Assembly: GCA_037178625.1 (NCBI GenBank) | Contig: CM074128.1 | Location: 2,976,001-3,040,000 of the forward strand | Source of the DNA: Skeletonema tropicum | Taxonomy: Eukaryota; Bacillariophyta; Thalassiosirophyceae; Thalassiosirales; Thalassiosiraceae | DNA: 64,000 nucleotides | Reading direction: 5' to 3' | Shown: one piece after another, positions 11,917 to 23,308 of the stretch | How the letters are laid out: each line of letters begins with the position of its first letter | Position numbering within the stretch: the stretch's first letter is position 1 | Notes under the pieces: generated by a model | Told to the model about the DNA's origin: nothing | Databases searched by the model: none | Seen by the model: the letters and a program-made list of their open reading frames with translations, nothing else | Made by a program: the position numbers and the translations under genes

Positions 11917-14900
11917 ATGCCAGGAGACGCTCGACCTTCGTCGGGAGGGAGGGGGCGAGGCGGTGGTAGAGGCAGGGGCAAAGGAGGACGAGGAGGCGGC
12001 CGTAGTGGCGACGCTAACCCCAGCTCATCGCAAGGAAAATCGGGAGGTGGTGGGAGAGGCAACAGGCGCAACCGCGGGCGTGGTGCTAGCGCTGCTGACA
12101 AGAAGGCAGCAGCCGAGCAGAAGCGCAAAGAAGAAGAGGCTAAAGCTGCAGCTGAAGCGGAGCAGAAGCGTCTTGCAGAAATTGAGCGTCGTCAAAAGCT
12201 TCAGGCAGAATATGAATCATCAATCCAAAGTGCCATCACGTCACTGGAATCTTTTACATCCGCTGCGAAAGTACATGAAGATTTGCGAAGACAATTGGAT
12301 CCCCAGCCGCTAGTTCCAGGCGAAACATCACCTCTTGATCAAGAACGGCAGTCTTTTGAAAAGAGCAAAAAGTCACTGAAGTCTGACCTAAAGAAATGCA
12401 CTGCATTTGTAAAGAAGATCAAGTCGGGATCTTATCATTCACCAACTGAACTGAAAAGCCCAAACAACCCCATTCGGACGTTGAATTTGACTCGATATGT
12501 GGAAGAAGTCGCAGCTGCTCTGACAGAACCACAAACTAAAGTCAAACAATCTGATATACCAGGAATGGTTATGTTGTGTGTTGAGATGCATCGTCGGTAC
12601 GATACATTTGCAAAGGCACTCCTCCCGTCATTATTTGCTGGCATCAGTGGCAGTAGCGGAAAGGGTGATGAAGGAGAGAGCCTCCCACGCAGAATTTGCC
12701 TTCGTCTTATCACTGAGTTTGTTCTTCATGGAATTATCACAGACATGAAACCACTCGTGAAAATAATCAAAGATGCTGCAGGTGTGCCTTCCGAAGAGGG
12801 GAAAGATTATGCTGTTACGGATGCTAATTTCATCGTTACCTTTTCGAAAGCAGGTGGACACGAGATATTGGGTTGTGTACCAAGAACGATTAGATTGGAT
12901 TGCGAACGATTGCAGAAAGAGATTAGCGGGGAAGGGGAAGGAAACTTAGCCAACGACGAGTCTACTGAAGTAACAACTGAGACGCCTTTTATTCCATCTC
13001 TCTCAACCGCTTTGGTGGAAAAAGCAAAGTCAACAATTGATATCTTCACCGACTCTGCGCCAAACACTCGTGCTGTGCCACCAAAAATGTCTGCATCTCT
13101 TCACACCCACTGTACTGGCGCCTATCGCACTCTTGCAAAGTCCTACGTGACCACCCATCGCCGGCTTCAGAAATTGGAAAAACGTTGCGAGCAAGATAGA
13201 TTGCTACAAGGCAATCTCTCTGAAGCCCGAGAGAAGGGGCTCAGTGATGCTAAATCTTTGATGGAATCATTGACAAAATCAGTTGAATCATTATCTGAAG
13301 TTCTGGACGAAGATGTTCCACTTCTTGTAGAAGAGGAGGTCGTTGAAGAGGAAACAGACGGTAAAGGAATTGAGTTGTGGACCAAGGGTGAGGCAGGATC
13401 TGAGCGGCTTGGGCCATTTGATGATGAAGAGACAAGATCTTTTTACTTGTGACGTTCCTGACTTCTTATCGACTAAACCCCATGCACTGTTGGGAATAAG
13501 TGAAGCTGATGTTGAGAAGCAGAGGGAAAAGAATAAGCGCCAATACGGCGAGGATGAAGAAGCAGAGATAGTGGAAATGCCCGGGGAAGTTGAAGATACT
13601 TTGCCCATAGGTCGAAGAGGAAGAAGATGAGGACGAGAATGAGGAGGGAGATGAGGATGTGGAAGAGAGCAAAGGAGATAACGTCGATGAAGAAAACAAG
13701 GACACACCGCACTACAAATTAATGGTTCTGCTTGAGCAAGAGCTTCCAGAAGCTAGCCGGAGAGAGAAGATTGACGAAATTGCAGACAGGTTCTGTGCTA
13801 ACCACGGGAGCAACAAAAAGTCTCGCAAACGGTTGTATGAAACTTTCTTTCTTGTGCCGCGTGCAAGATTGGATCTTCTCCCTTACTACTCCCGATTTGC
13901 TGCAATCATGGACTAGAGTTTATTCTGACTCGACACTGGTGACAGAACTTGAACAGCAATTTCACGGACAAGCCAGATTCAAGAAGAATCAAAATATTGA
14001 GAGTCGTTTGCGTACTGCAAGGTATATCGGAGAGCTCACTAAATTTCGAGTGGCTCCTCCGATCGTTGCTCTTCGAGGAATTAAACGATGCCTTCAAGAT
14101 TTCTCTGGCTATAACATAGATGTAGCATGCTGCCTGTTGGAATCGTGCGGTAGGTACCTGTTTAGAACAAAGCACACGCACAAGAAAATAGCAGAATTGA
14201 TGGACACGATGATGAGGTTAAAGAAGGCAAGAAACCTCGATGAGAGGAGCATCGCCATGATCAATTCTGCCTTCTTCATGGTAAACCCTCCACCTCAATC
14301 TAGTCGCCCTGTGAAAGAAGTGCCCCCTCTGGAGGCATATCTTCGCTATCTCCTTGCATCAACCCTTGAGGCGGATGATAAGTCTGTTTCATTTGTGTCG
14401 AAGCAAATTCAGCGCCTACCTTGGAGTGACCCAAGTATCGACTGTGGAGGTCTAGTCTGCAAATACATGCTAAAGGCGTGCCGCAAGGGGCGATACAAGA
14501 CAACGAAGGCCGTTGCGTCTCTCGTTGCAAATCTCAAACGCAGCAAGCCAGAGGTGCCATCTCGTTTGATCGATGCTATTTTAGAGGACATTGACTGGTT
14601 TTTGGAAAACCCCAATTTTCGAGACAACCAGAGAACAATTGTTTGTGCGAGGCTTTTTGGAGAATTGTATTGTTCTGGAGTCCTGCCTTCGTCGATCATT
14701 TTCGAGCAAATAGACCACATCCTGAATTATCAACACGATATACCAGATGCATTGAGGGATGCTAGTGAAAATGAAATGTTTGCACCCCGGGGAAAAGTTT
14801 CTCAGACCATTCTCGAAGACGAAGAGCTAGAAGAAGATGATGAAAAAGAGAACGACGAGCCTGCTGCTGTCCCCATCTCCCGCTTTTCCAAGTATGACCC

Positions 14901-16175
14901 GCGTGTTCCTTGTGAAACTGATCCACCTATGGCAGTGTTTCGGATCAAACTTGTTTGTACAATCCTCGACGCGATTAGTTCTCAAGTGACGATGAGCAAT
15001 AAATCCAAAGTGGAATTGGCGCTTGCTTCTCTTCAGAGATATCTTTTTACCAAGACTTCTCTCCCAAGCGATGGTAAGTATGTGTTATAATTTCTTTTCG
15101 GCCACTATGACTTCCGTCACAGATATTTTCTCATCTATATGATGTCTCTCTAGTGGAGTTCTCCGTGCTTGATCTTTTTGACACTCTTGATTCGCAGCTG
15201 AAGAAGGGCCCATCGAGTAAGAAGAAGGCCCAAGCGGCGTTTCATCGGCATTCCACATGGTTGGAGGCACATAATTTCGTTGTTGCAGCTGAAAAAGCAA
15301 AGTATCTAGATAACGCGAGAACAAAGACGAGACTCTTGGCACAGGCAGGAATTATGGGTACTGAAAATGCATCTGATGAGATGGATAGTGACCTCCTCGA
15401 TGATGATATGGGCAGCGTGGAGATGTCAGATGACGACGAGGGGAGTAGCGATGGAGAGTCTGATGATGACTCAGTTGGAGACTCATCTGACGAAGAAGCA
15501 GAAGCGCAAGATGGTAGCGATAATGATTCAGAGTCTGGTAATGAAAGTGAAGAGTCAGACGACGAAGACGATTTTGATCATGCAGCATACATGAGGCAGC
15601 TCCAAGACGAAGCATTTGAAAGCGAATTGAGAAAGATGACAAATGAAGCTCTTGAGAAAGGAAAAGTGTCTGCGAGAACTGGAGCTGGTGGAAAGGTGTC
15701 AAGCCAAATGCCAGTGGCACCTCAGTTCATAGCTAAGAAAGCAACAGCTGAAGAACATGATGCAGGAGAAACTAATATGGAAATGCCATTTGGTGGCGGC
15801 GAAGGAATGTCATTCAAACTACTAAAGCGTGGTAACAAGGGGAAGATGGAGGAGAAGAAACTCGTCGTTCCGAAGAGTACCAACCTAGCCCGCGTTGCTA
15901 CAAAAATAGATGACGAGGCAGCGAAAGAACACGATTTGCTCAAAGCAAAAGTGCTGCAATACGAAGCAGATAGTGCTGACGCTGGCGGAAACGTTTATCT
16001 TGACGAGACGAAGTTGGAGAAGAACCGCAATCGCAAACTGACTATGGAAACGTTGGATAAAAACTTTGGCAAGAGTAAACCGGAGGCACCTTACAAATTA
16101 TCAGAGAGATTAAGGGGTAGAGGACCTGGCCGTGGTGGAGGACGCTTGTTCAATCCTGGGCGTGGGCGAGGTTGA
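11917..16175 (+). CDS. UPF2: UPF2, regulator of nonsense transcripts 2
   Basis: UPF2 bridges UPF1 and UPF3 in nonsense-mediated mRNA decay. The N-terminus is a Gly/Arg-rich tail followed by an Ala/Lys/Glu coiled coil. Three MIF4G-type helical regions follow. Landmarks are CTAFVKKIKSGS and NLTRYVEEVAAAL (first), FLVPRARLDLLPYYSR and TARYIGELTKFR (junction of the second and third), then MINSAFFMVNPPP. Next come an acidic Asp/Glu/Ser tract and a C-terminal FKLLKRGNKGK block matching the UPF1-binding tail. One intron lies at 15074-15153. Three +1 frame changes fall near 13446-13452, 13608-13630 and 13906-13916, although homology is continuous across all of them. Removing three bases and the intron leaves 1,391 aa. 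I read it as one functional gene with consensus errors. Confidence 0.9.
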
Positions 16176-16209
16176 TCACAGTACATCGTGGTATTTGAAA
16201 AGATTGAAT

Positions 16210-17968
16210 TTAAGTGACTTTAGATTTCATTTCATCTTGAACCATCTTCATGCATCCATCAGCTTCTTTCAAGAGTGCCGAAAAATCTTCCGATCCTTCC
16301 GAAAGAACTGTCCTCTTGCTCATGAAGAATTTCATTTTCTTTCCTTGCAGTTCGTTCTCTACCTTCGTTCGAGCTGAGAGAGGAATGTTTTCTTCGCCGT
16401 CAGATGAAGCAAGTTCGGCCTCAAAGTTAGAAACAGAAAGCTTGCACATGTTCGAAATAATTGATGCAGCTTCTGATGCCCTTTCTTCCTTTCCACAATC
16501 CATTCTAACTGGAACAAACACAAAGTCGTCGTCACGACGAAACCATTGCATTTGCTTCTTTGCGTACTGACGCGTAGCTGTTGCAAAGTTGTCTATAAAA
16601 GCGGCTAAGGACGCATGGTCATCATTTGTGGCTTCTGGTCGTTGCAAATATTCCAGTGCCTGGCGATAACCTATAGCCCGCGTCACTTGTGATTCATCTG
16701 GAAGTCCTCCACGGATATACAAGTCAGCAGTTTCTCTCAGTAATCCACGTTGAAGCATTTGCTCACATCTTTGATCGACAGTTGCAAAATGAAGCATTCG
16801 ATCATGTGGACACAAGAAGAAGCATCGAACATCATATTGATCTTTGAGACTACCACTTCTTATTCCAGTGTATACTTCTGCGTCAGTCAGACCCTTCCAG
16901 ATATCCTCTTCAGAAACGTTTTCGCTGCCTGCCTTTTTCATCTTTTCTGAGCTGATGGTATATGCCACTTCTAACAATCGTCGCAGCCGATACCAATCTT
17001 TGCCAGGCAACTTCTGTACACGCTTCTCAAATACTGGTCCAAGTGACGAAACGTATTGTGAAGCTTCCTCCCAAGCAGCTGCATCTAATGATTCAGCATT
17101 GTCATCAACGCCACTATTACTGTGCACATCTCTAAATAGATCAATTTTTGTGGCTGCTCGCTCGATCGCCTCATTTGTAGGGCGAATAGCATCCGGTCTT
17201 CCATGCACAAACCAGTTGAGATACATCATAGTTCCTCCAACAACAACTGGTAATATGGGTTGTCTACTGTCATCTGGTACACCATCTAAAGTTTGTTGCA
17301 AGTATGCATCAATGGACTGCTTCCGCAAAAAGCGAATCAGCGTCCAATGTCTCAGTTTCTATCTCATCTAAATCATCATCAGTTAAGGACAACTCTCGTA
17401 TGACATAGGTTGCATCTCTCAACCAGTCTGCAGCATTATACGACGCAGCTTTGGAGGGATCAGTTGGTGGATCGACCACATTTACGAGGTGGTGTGGGGT
17501 GCGTTCCATTTCTTCCAAAGTTGGTTTGTTGGCACCAATATCAACGCCACGATATGCTTGAACTGAATCAGCCGAGATAATGTGCCCGACAGTATTTGTA
17601 ATCTCATTATGGTTGTTATTTTGGTGACAATTGTAAATGTCAGATGCAACTGCAGATGCGCATATCCTCGAAGCTACATCTGATTTCCCCACCGCTGTCG
17701 GTCCAGCGATGACAATAACCAATGGCTTGTATTGTTGTTTATTTTCAGCACTAGCCGCAGCCGACGCAGTGCTTGACATTATAGCAGGGCTAATTGATGA
17801 TGAATCTGGTTTGAGTCGTTTCCTTGAATTCATTCGAAGTGTAGATGACAGAGAGTAAGAGCTGAAGAACGCTGTTGATGTTTTGGACGGCAAGAGTAGA
17901 ACTGGTCGGAGCATCTGAGCATGTAAAACGTCACAGATCCAAAGTAGTATCAGTGAAGAGCAAAGCAT
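16210..17968 (-). CDS. tRNA dimethylallyltransferase (MiaA/Mod5/IPT family)
   Basis: The enzyme transfers a dimethylallyl group to A37 of tRNAs that read U-starting codons. Seen: the P-loop AGPTAVGKSDVA, ISADSVQAYRGVDIGANKPT, the catalytic and binding block VVVGGTMMYLNWFVHGRPD, and the C-terminal tRNA-contact stretch TATRQYAKKQMQWFRRDDDF. One +1 frame change lies at about 17325-17331 (T run then GCGG). Joining there creates SLFRKQSIDAYLQQ, which fits the family's F-R-x-D region. An ATG at 17914 starts a Leu/Ser-rich presequence that could direct the protein to mitochondria or plastid; ATG 17968 is an alternative. From 17914 the protein is about 567 aa. It is convergent with UPF2, whose stop is 34 bp away. 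Confidence 0.92.
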
Positions 17969-18288
17969 TTCTTATTCGATGTTAATGCAAGCCACCCATC
18001 AATTGCATTCACTAACACACCGTATCATAATGCCAACAACATCCATCAACATCAACTTTCTCTTGTTTGCTTTTTTATTTTGAAGTTTGGTTTTCCTTGG
18101 GTTGCCCCCGCCCACAAGCCCCCTTTTTCTCTCTAGTTTCCTAAAATGATGGCCTCTCTTTTCCTAAAACGGTCGTGCCTCGCATCTCATTTTTCACTTT
18201 TCACAGCGAACAATGCCGAAAATCAAGCAGCAGCAGCAACACTTTTAGAGAGACGGGAGCGGCGCTGCAGCAAACCAACATCACGACA
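17969..18288. promoter_or_regulatory. divergent intergenic region between the IPT gene and the helical-protein gene
   Basis: About 320 bp separate two divergent starts. The plus side includes a pyrimidine-rich leader (tcttgtttgctttttt) and a CAG/ATC simple-sequence stretch just before the ATG at 18289. No other feature was seen. Confidence 0.35.
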
Positions 18289-21169
18289 ATGTCGTCATCA
18301 TCATCGGATGATGTAGCTCACCAGCTTCTGGGATGGTCAAACGACGGCGAGCAGGCTACAGCGCTACAATCGCGAGCAACGCACGATACCAACGACAATT
18401 TAGATTCATTTCGTCGCGCCGTTGACATTCTATCCAGCCAGAGGGGCCATCTTTCGTTTGGGAGTGCAGACGGTGGTGCAGAGAATGGCATTGTCAGTCC
18501 GTTATTGGTGGTCAAAGGGTACTGTCGTCTGATTAAGTGTTCACTCGCGGCAGCTGCGGCTGTGGATCTATCCAAAGAGGCGGGCGATTTGTTGAAACAA
18601 TTGGGCACCAAGCTCAATAAAGCGCTTCAGGAGCAAATCGAGTTGAATAAACAACATGCCAAGTCTACCAAACACACAGACGCGTCGTCAAAGAAGAAAA
18701 AGACACTGCGGAACAAAGTGGTTTTATTTTATTTCAAATTCATTGAAGATGTTGTCCATGCCCAAATCCAGAAGCATATTCGGCTATTGGGACCAACGTT
18801 TCGTAGTGTCTGTGACGTGGCATCATCGTTTATTGCTTTGATTCAAGCGGAGAAGAAACAAATGGATGAATTTGTGACGACATTTTTACCTTCTATTGGA
18901 TGGGAGGGATTATCGGTTGTTCACAATGACGCAACAAAACTAATGAAGGTTTGGAAGGATGCCAATGAATTCTTTGGGCGAGCAATGCTCGTATCTATTA
19001 TCGTTACTGGATATTCATTTGCAAAAGATACATCAAGCTATCACCAAAAAACATGGTCAGATGCCTGATGTATCGACAGGAAACAACATCGAGGGTAGCC
19101 ACTTTTTTATTGGCGAGAATTACGTCCTTGCTTTTTGTCATGAAGGAGTTGGATCAAGCTAACGAAATCAAACAAGTTTGTGGCATCTGCGGATGATACT
19201 AGTGGCGACAATGACATTCATGCAATGATGAAACATATAATGCCGAGATTTGTCAAGATAACCTGCTTGTCACTAATGGCAAAGGTGATTCTGGAACAGT
19301 CTGCCGATAAACAAAAAGTTCTCTTGGAAGCAACAGTTGGACTTGGCTCAAAGGCTGGAAACTCGTCTAGGGAAGATGTTTTCTCGAGATGCCGAGTTAT
19401 TTAATGAAACAGCAATAAATGCTGCACTCGACTGTCTTGTTGAGGTGGCACCTGAAGACGTCAACGATGATGCAACAGCGATGGGTATTGAGGGAGAAGC
19501 TAAAGTCTCACTGAGAGATTTGTTTCCATTGGGAAGACTCAGTCTCGCGAATATGGCTCTTGGCAAGCTGTTCGCGTCAACTCAAACCGCTCCTATCAAA
19601 CTTGATTCCATGTCCACCTTCTGTGAGGCATTGTTGTTTGAAGACGTTCCAAAGTGCTACCACCCTGTGGCTCCAAACGCTCCCTTTTGCAGCCAGACAA
19701 CCGAAGCACTACGTAGTTTTGTTGATGTGTTTGAGAGTGCTGGGCATTTCATTGCAGCAAAGAGAGATATGCAGACTATTCAGTCAAGTCGTTCGACAGA
19801 GATAATGCACCAACACCATGTTCTTGTTCGTTGGATGCATCTTTCTCAGAGCAATCCATTGTCCAACGAAATACTCCTACGCGCAATTCAAAGTAGGATT
19901 CTCTCGTCGTGTTCTGCCTGCGATCATAATTGGAATCACGATGCCTCCAACTTGATTTCTTTGATGAGTCAGTTGACGTTCTCTAAACAGACAGACTCGT
20001 CTCATCGACGAAATATTTCAATCGTGTTAATGCGGCTCCTCTCACCAGAAGCACAGAGTCAAGCCTCGGATGTTGCTAAATCTTTGTCAATCGAAGTTTT
20101 ATGGAAAACGCTTGCAGGATCAAACTTACTTAGCGAATCGATACACCTCTTTAGAAATGAGAGTCGGCGAATGCGAAAGCGCAAACGAACCAAAAACAAT
20201 CCAGATGAATCATTTATTCCTTCTGACATTCATACTATGTGTTCTGTATTGGAAACATTGGCTAGTTCTGCATCTACAACTCAAATGGAAATTGACCTCG
20301 TGACACGGGAAAAGATAAAGCCTTTTTGGGAGAAAATCTTGAAGTGCCAAGCGAATAACTCTGGCATGAATTCGGATGAGTGTGATTTCAGGAATATTTG
20401 TTCCTTCTCTCCATTTCAATAGGATTATTGAAGGGCACTTCGAATGTAGTCAACTTTATTCGGATGATTGGTGTCACCGAATGTCCTGCCACTGAATTCA
20501 TGGAAAAGACTCTCTCTTATATTGAAATGCAAGTAGGCGTTATAGATGGTGACGAAATTTATTATTCAATGGCGTTCACTTTATGCTCTTCTCTTGTGAG
20601 CGCCGCATTGACGTGCACCGATGTGGAGCTAGCAGAAAGTCTTGTCGGACGCATTGGCAAAATTGTGAAATGCATGAGCAATTTTGCTGTGAACGAGTCA
20701 TCTGTTGAGGCAATTTCTTTGCAGCGAAGTGTTGTTCAATTGGTTTGTACCGTTGGCATCCAGATCCAATCAGGGTGTAGCGCGCAAGCAGTTGCTTTTC
20801 TGGCTGGGTCCATCTCTTGCATTCTCGAGAAGTCGAGCTGGTATCATATTTCACCAAATCTTTCTTGTCTGGAATACTTCATTAAGCAACATCCTTCACA
20901 TCTGACACATTTACTTCCAGCTTCAACGCCTACTTCGGTGAAGTCACTGCTAGCTTCAAGAGTGCAAGGGAAGATTTTCAGTATTGTCGATGATAAGGTC
21001 ATTGATGATGCACCACATGTTGCTCATTACTCTACTTTTCAGGAGTCTTGCTTTTTACAAGAATACTGCATTGATAAACGAAGAAGCATTCTGGCGAATT
21101 CTCGCTTTGGAAGCGAGTCTTGTCCTCGGTGTGGTTTCTGTCTCGCACGCAAAGATTGCAAATGATTGA
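18289..21169 (+). CDS. unrecognised large helical (alpha-solenoid-like) protein, frame-broken
   Basis: I do not recognise the family. Composition is that of a long, mostly helical protein of about 950 residues, rich in Leu, Ser and Ala, with no P-loop, zinc finger or membrane segment. Coding character continues across at least five frame changes: a missing A in a run of six near 19046, then extra bases near 19170-19178 and 19338, an unresolved change within about 20385-20430, and an extra base near 21056. Segments such as TSRVATFLLARITSLLFVMKELDQANEIKQ's first half and LINEEAFWRILALEASLVLG's core read well only when the frame moves. The start is ATG 18289 (MSSSSSDDVAHQLLGW). The exact protein cannot be fixed from this sequence. 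A nucleolar or repair scaffold is possible but unsupported. Confidence 0.6.
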
Positions 21170-21256
21170 AAAGAGTTACATTAATTAATCTATACTATTA
21201 TTACTATCTTGAAAGCTAGAATCTATGTAGCGTCCACGGTCTAGGCGACTAGCTCG

Positions 21257-22923
21257 TCATCTCAAGCATACTATCCAAACAATGGCTGCTATTGACGAGG
21301 CTAGAAGGATCTTGAACATTTTGTTCTTCTTCTTCCTAGCTGAGTAGCTATTGCCATAGAAAGAGCTTCCATAGCCACTGGAACCGTATCCCCCACTACC
21401 ATACGAGCTACCGTAAGAACCCAGTCCTCCTGAAGAACCATATCCACTGCTTCCGTATGCACTGCTTCCATATGCACTAGATGCTCCGCCCAAACTCGAT
21501 CCACCCAATGAACTAGCACCGTAAGAAGATGTCCCACCTAGCGAGGAGCCTGAGCCATAAGATGAGCCATAAGATGATCCACCAAGTGAAGACCCACCTA
21601 GCGAGGAGCCTGAGCCATAAGATGATCCACCAAGCGAAGATCCACCAAGAGAAGATGTTCCCCCCATTCCTCCCATGGTCGAACCACCACCGTAACTAGA
21701 TCCCCCTAACGAAGAACTAGCACCATATGATGAAGCCCCTCCAAACGATGATGTTCCACCCATGGAGCTTGATCCGAATGAAGAAGTGCTACTACCACCA
21801 AACGACGATGTTCCTCCCAATGAGCCAGAAGATCCATATCCACCCTGACCACTGATATCTGTCTGGCTTAATCAAAATTCCATCTTTATCAGCAAATACC
21901 CACCACCCAGATTGAAATTGTGCATTCGAGATATTAACAGCTCCACCCCTCTGTCCCATTGACCCTGACCCTTTCCTTGGATTTGTCCCTAATGCTTTCA
22001 CCCCGATGGAGAGACCCTGCAACGTGGCAGCATTTCGCACTGCCCCATACACGATGATACCCTTCCAGCCATTCCGCATCGCAGTACTTGCAGCCTGGCC
22101 ATCTAAAATTGCAGAATTCATTTGTCCTCCCCCATCAACTACAAGCACCTTGTTTTGACCAGGTTGAGATAGAACTTGCGTTACCATACCTGGAGAATCA
22201 GGTGCCTGAACGGTTTCAATTTGTCCCCCAAAGCTAGCTGATCCTCCGTAGTCATAAAAATGGATTGATGGATCTACAGTCATGACTGAGCTGGGGTTTG
22301 AGTCGGCAAGATCTGCTGTTGCCTTTCCAGTACCTCCCCCTCCAGACAGAGAAGAAGAACCAAATCCTCCCATTGATGAACCACCGAATGATGAACCACC
22401 CAATGAGCTGCTGCCGCCATACGAACTAGTGCCGCCTAAAGTAGATGATCCAAAACTACTTCCAGAACCGTAGCTACCAGTTGTTCCGCTACCAAGTCCA
22501 CCACCAAGACCACCACCAAGTGAAGATCCATAAGGAGATGATCCAGCACCTCCTCGTAGTCCCATTGATGATCCATAAGGAACTTGCACTGGAACCATAC
22601 GGAGACGATAATCCCCCATAAGATGAGAACGCACTTGCTCTACTTCCTTTCTTGCCAAATAATCCCTTGAGCCAGCTCTTTTTGGTACTAGTTGTAGCTG
22701 TCCCATACGGACTAGCATACGGGCTATTCCCGGCCATCAATCCTCCCATTTTGGCATTTCGGATACCCTTTCGTGAATTTCGAACCGTCGCGATCATCGC
22801 TATGGATACCAACACCATTATTGGCTTTTTTAGATTTGTGGAAGCCATGAAATCGGCTATGTTTTCACATAAGATTTCGAATTGGATCCGTATTCTCTCT
22901 GAAAGTGGGGCGGAGTACGACAT
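21257..22923 (-). CDS. RraA-domain protein with Gly/Ser-rich flanks and membrane segments
   Basis: The central domain matches RraA (regulator of ribonuclease activity A / dimethylmenaquinone methyltransferase-like fold): YDYGGSASFGGQIETV, KVLVVDGGGQMNSAILDG, WKGIIVYGAVRNAATL and WVFADKDGILIS. Bacterial RraA binds RNase E; related proteins are class II aldolases. Around it lies unusual material: an N-terminal helical part with a hydrophobic stretch (PIMVLVSIAMIATV), a Gly/Ser/Tyr repeat region (PYGSS, SLGG), a second longer Gly/Ser/Tyr-rich region after the domain, then KKKNKMFK and a C-terminal hydrophobic anchor (ILLASSIAAIVWIVCL). Two +1 frame changes occur near 22583-22590 and 21868-21872. 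Corrected, the protein is about 554 aa. The domain assignment is firm; its role is unknown. Confidence 0.8.
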
Positions 22924-23308
22924 TATTTTGTGAATGACTGAGCAGATGACTGAAATCGCAGGGAGCTACCGAGGCCGAATATTCAATGAAGAAGGCGAGT
23001 AGGACAGTGAGTTGTTGCGTCGATACTGATGGATACTAAGGCTAAGGAGGTGCTTCACCGATTACTGTTTCACCACAATCTTCCCACAATACCAGTCGAT
23101 AGAGGAGGAAGGGGGACATTTCAAATGACTTTCATTATCACCGCCATTTTCGATTTACCCCGCATCTTTGCCTATTGATTCCTACGCAAGTATTATCTCC
23201 ATCATCTCGCGACCAAAAGGAAGAAAAAAGGGAAACTCAAACATCACCAATCACCAACCACACCCCACCCCACACCCATCATCACGCCACTACACAGACG
23301 CTAGCAAG
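22924..23308. promoter_or_regulatory. divergent intergenic region between the RraA-domain gene and the TrmA-type gene
   Basis: About 385 bp between divergent starts. The plus frame is open from 23168 but its first ATG that gives a targeting peptide is 23309. The leader is C/A-rich (cacaccccaccccacaccc). Nothing else was recognised. Confidence 0.35.

Noticed and set aside
13452..13732. An intron explaining the UPF2 frame change between 13452 and 13732
   Set aside because: The sequence inside codes for continuous UPF2-like protein in two other frames, so it must be translated, not removed.
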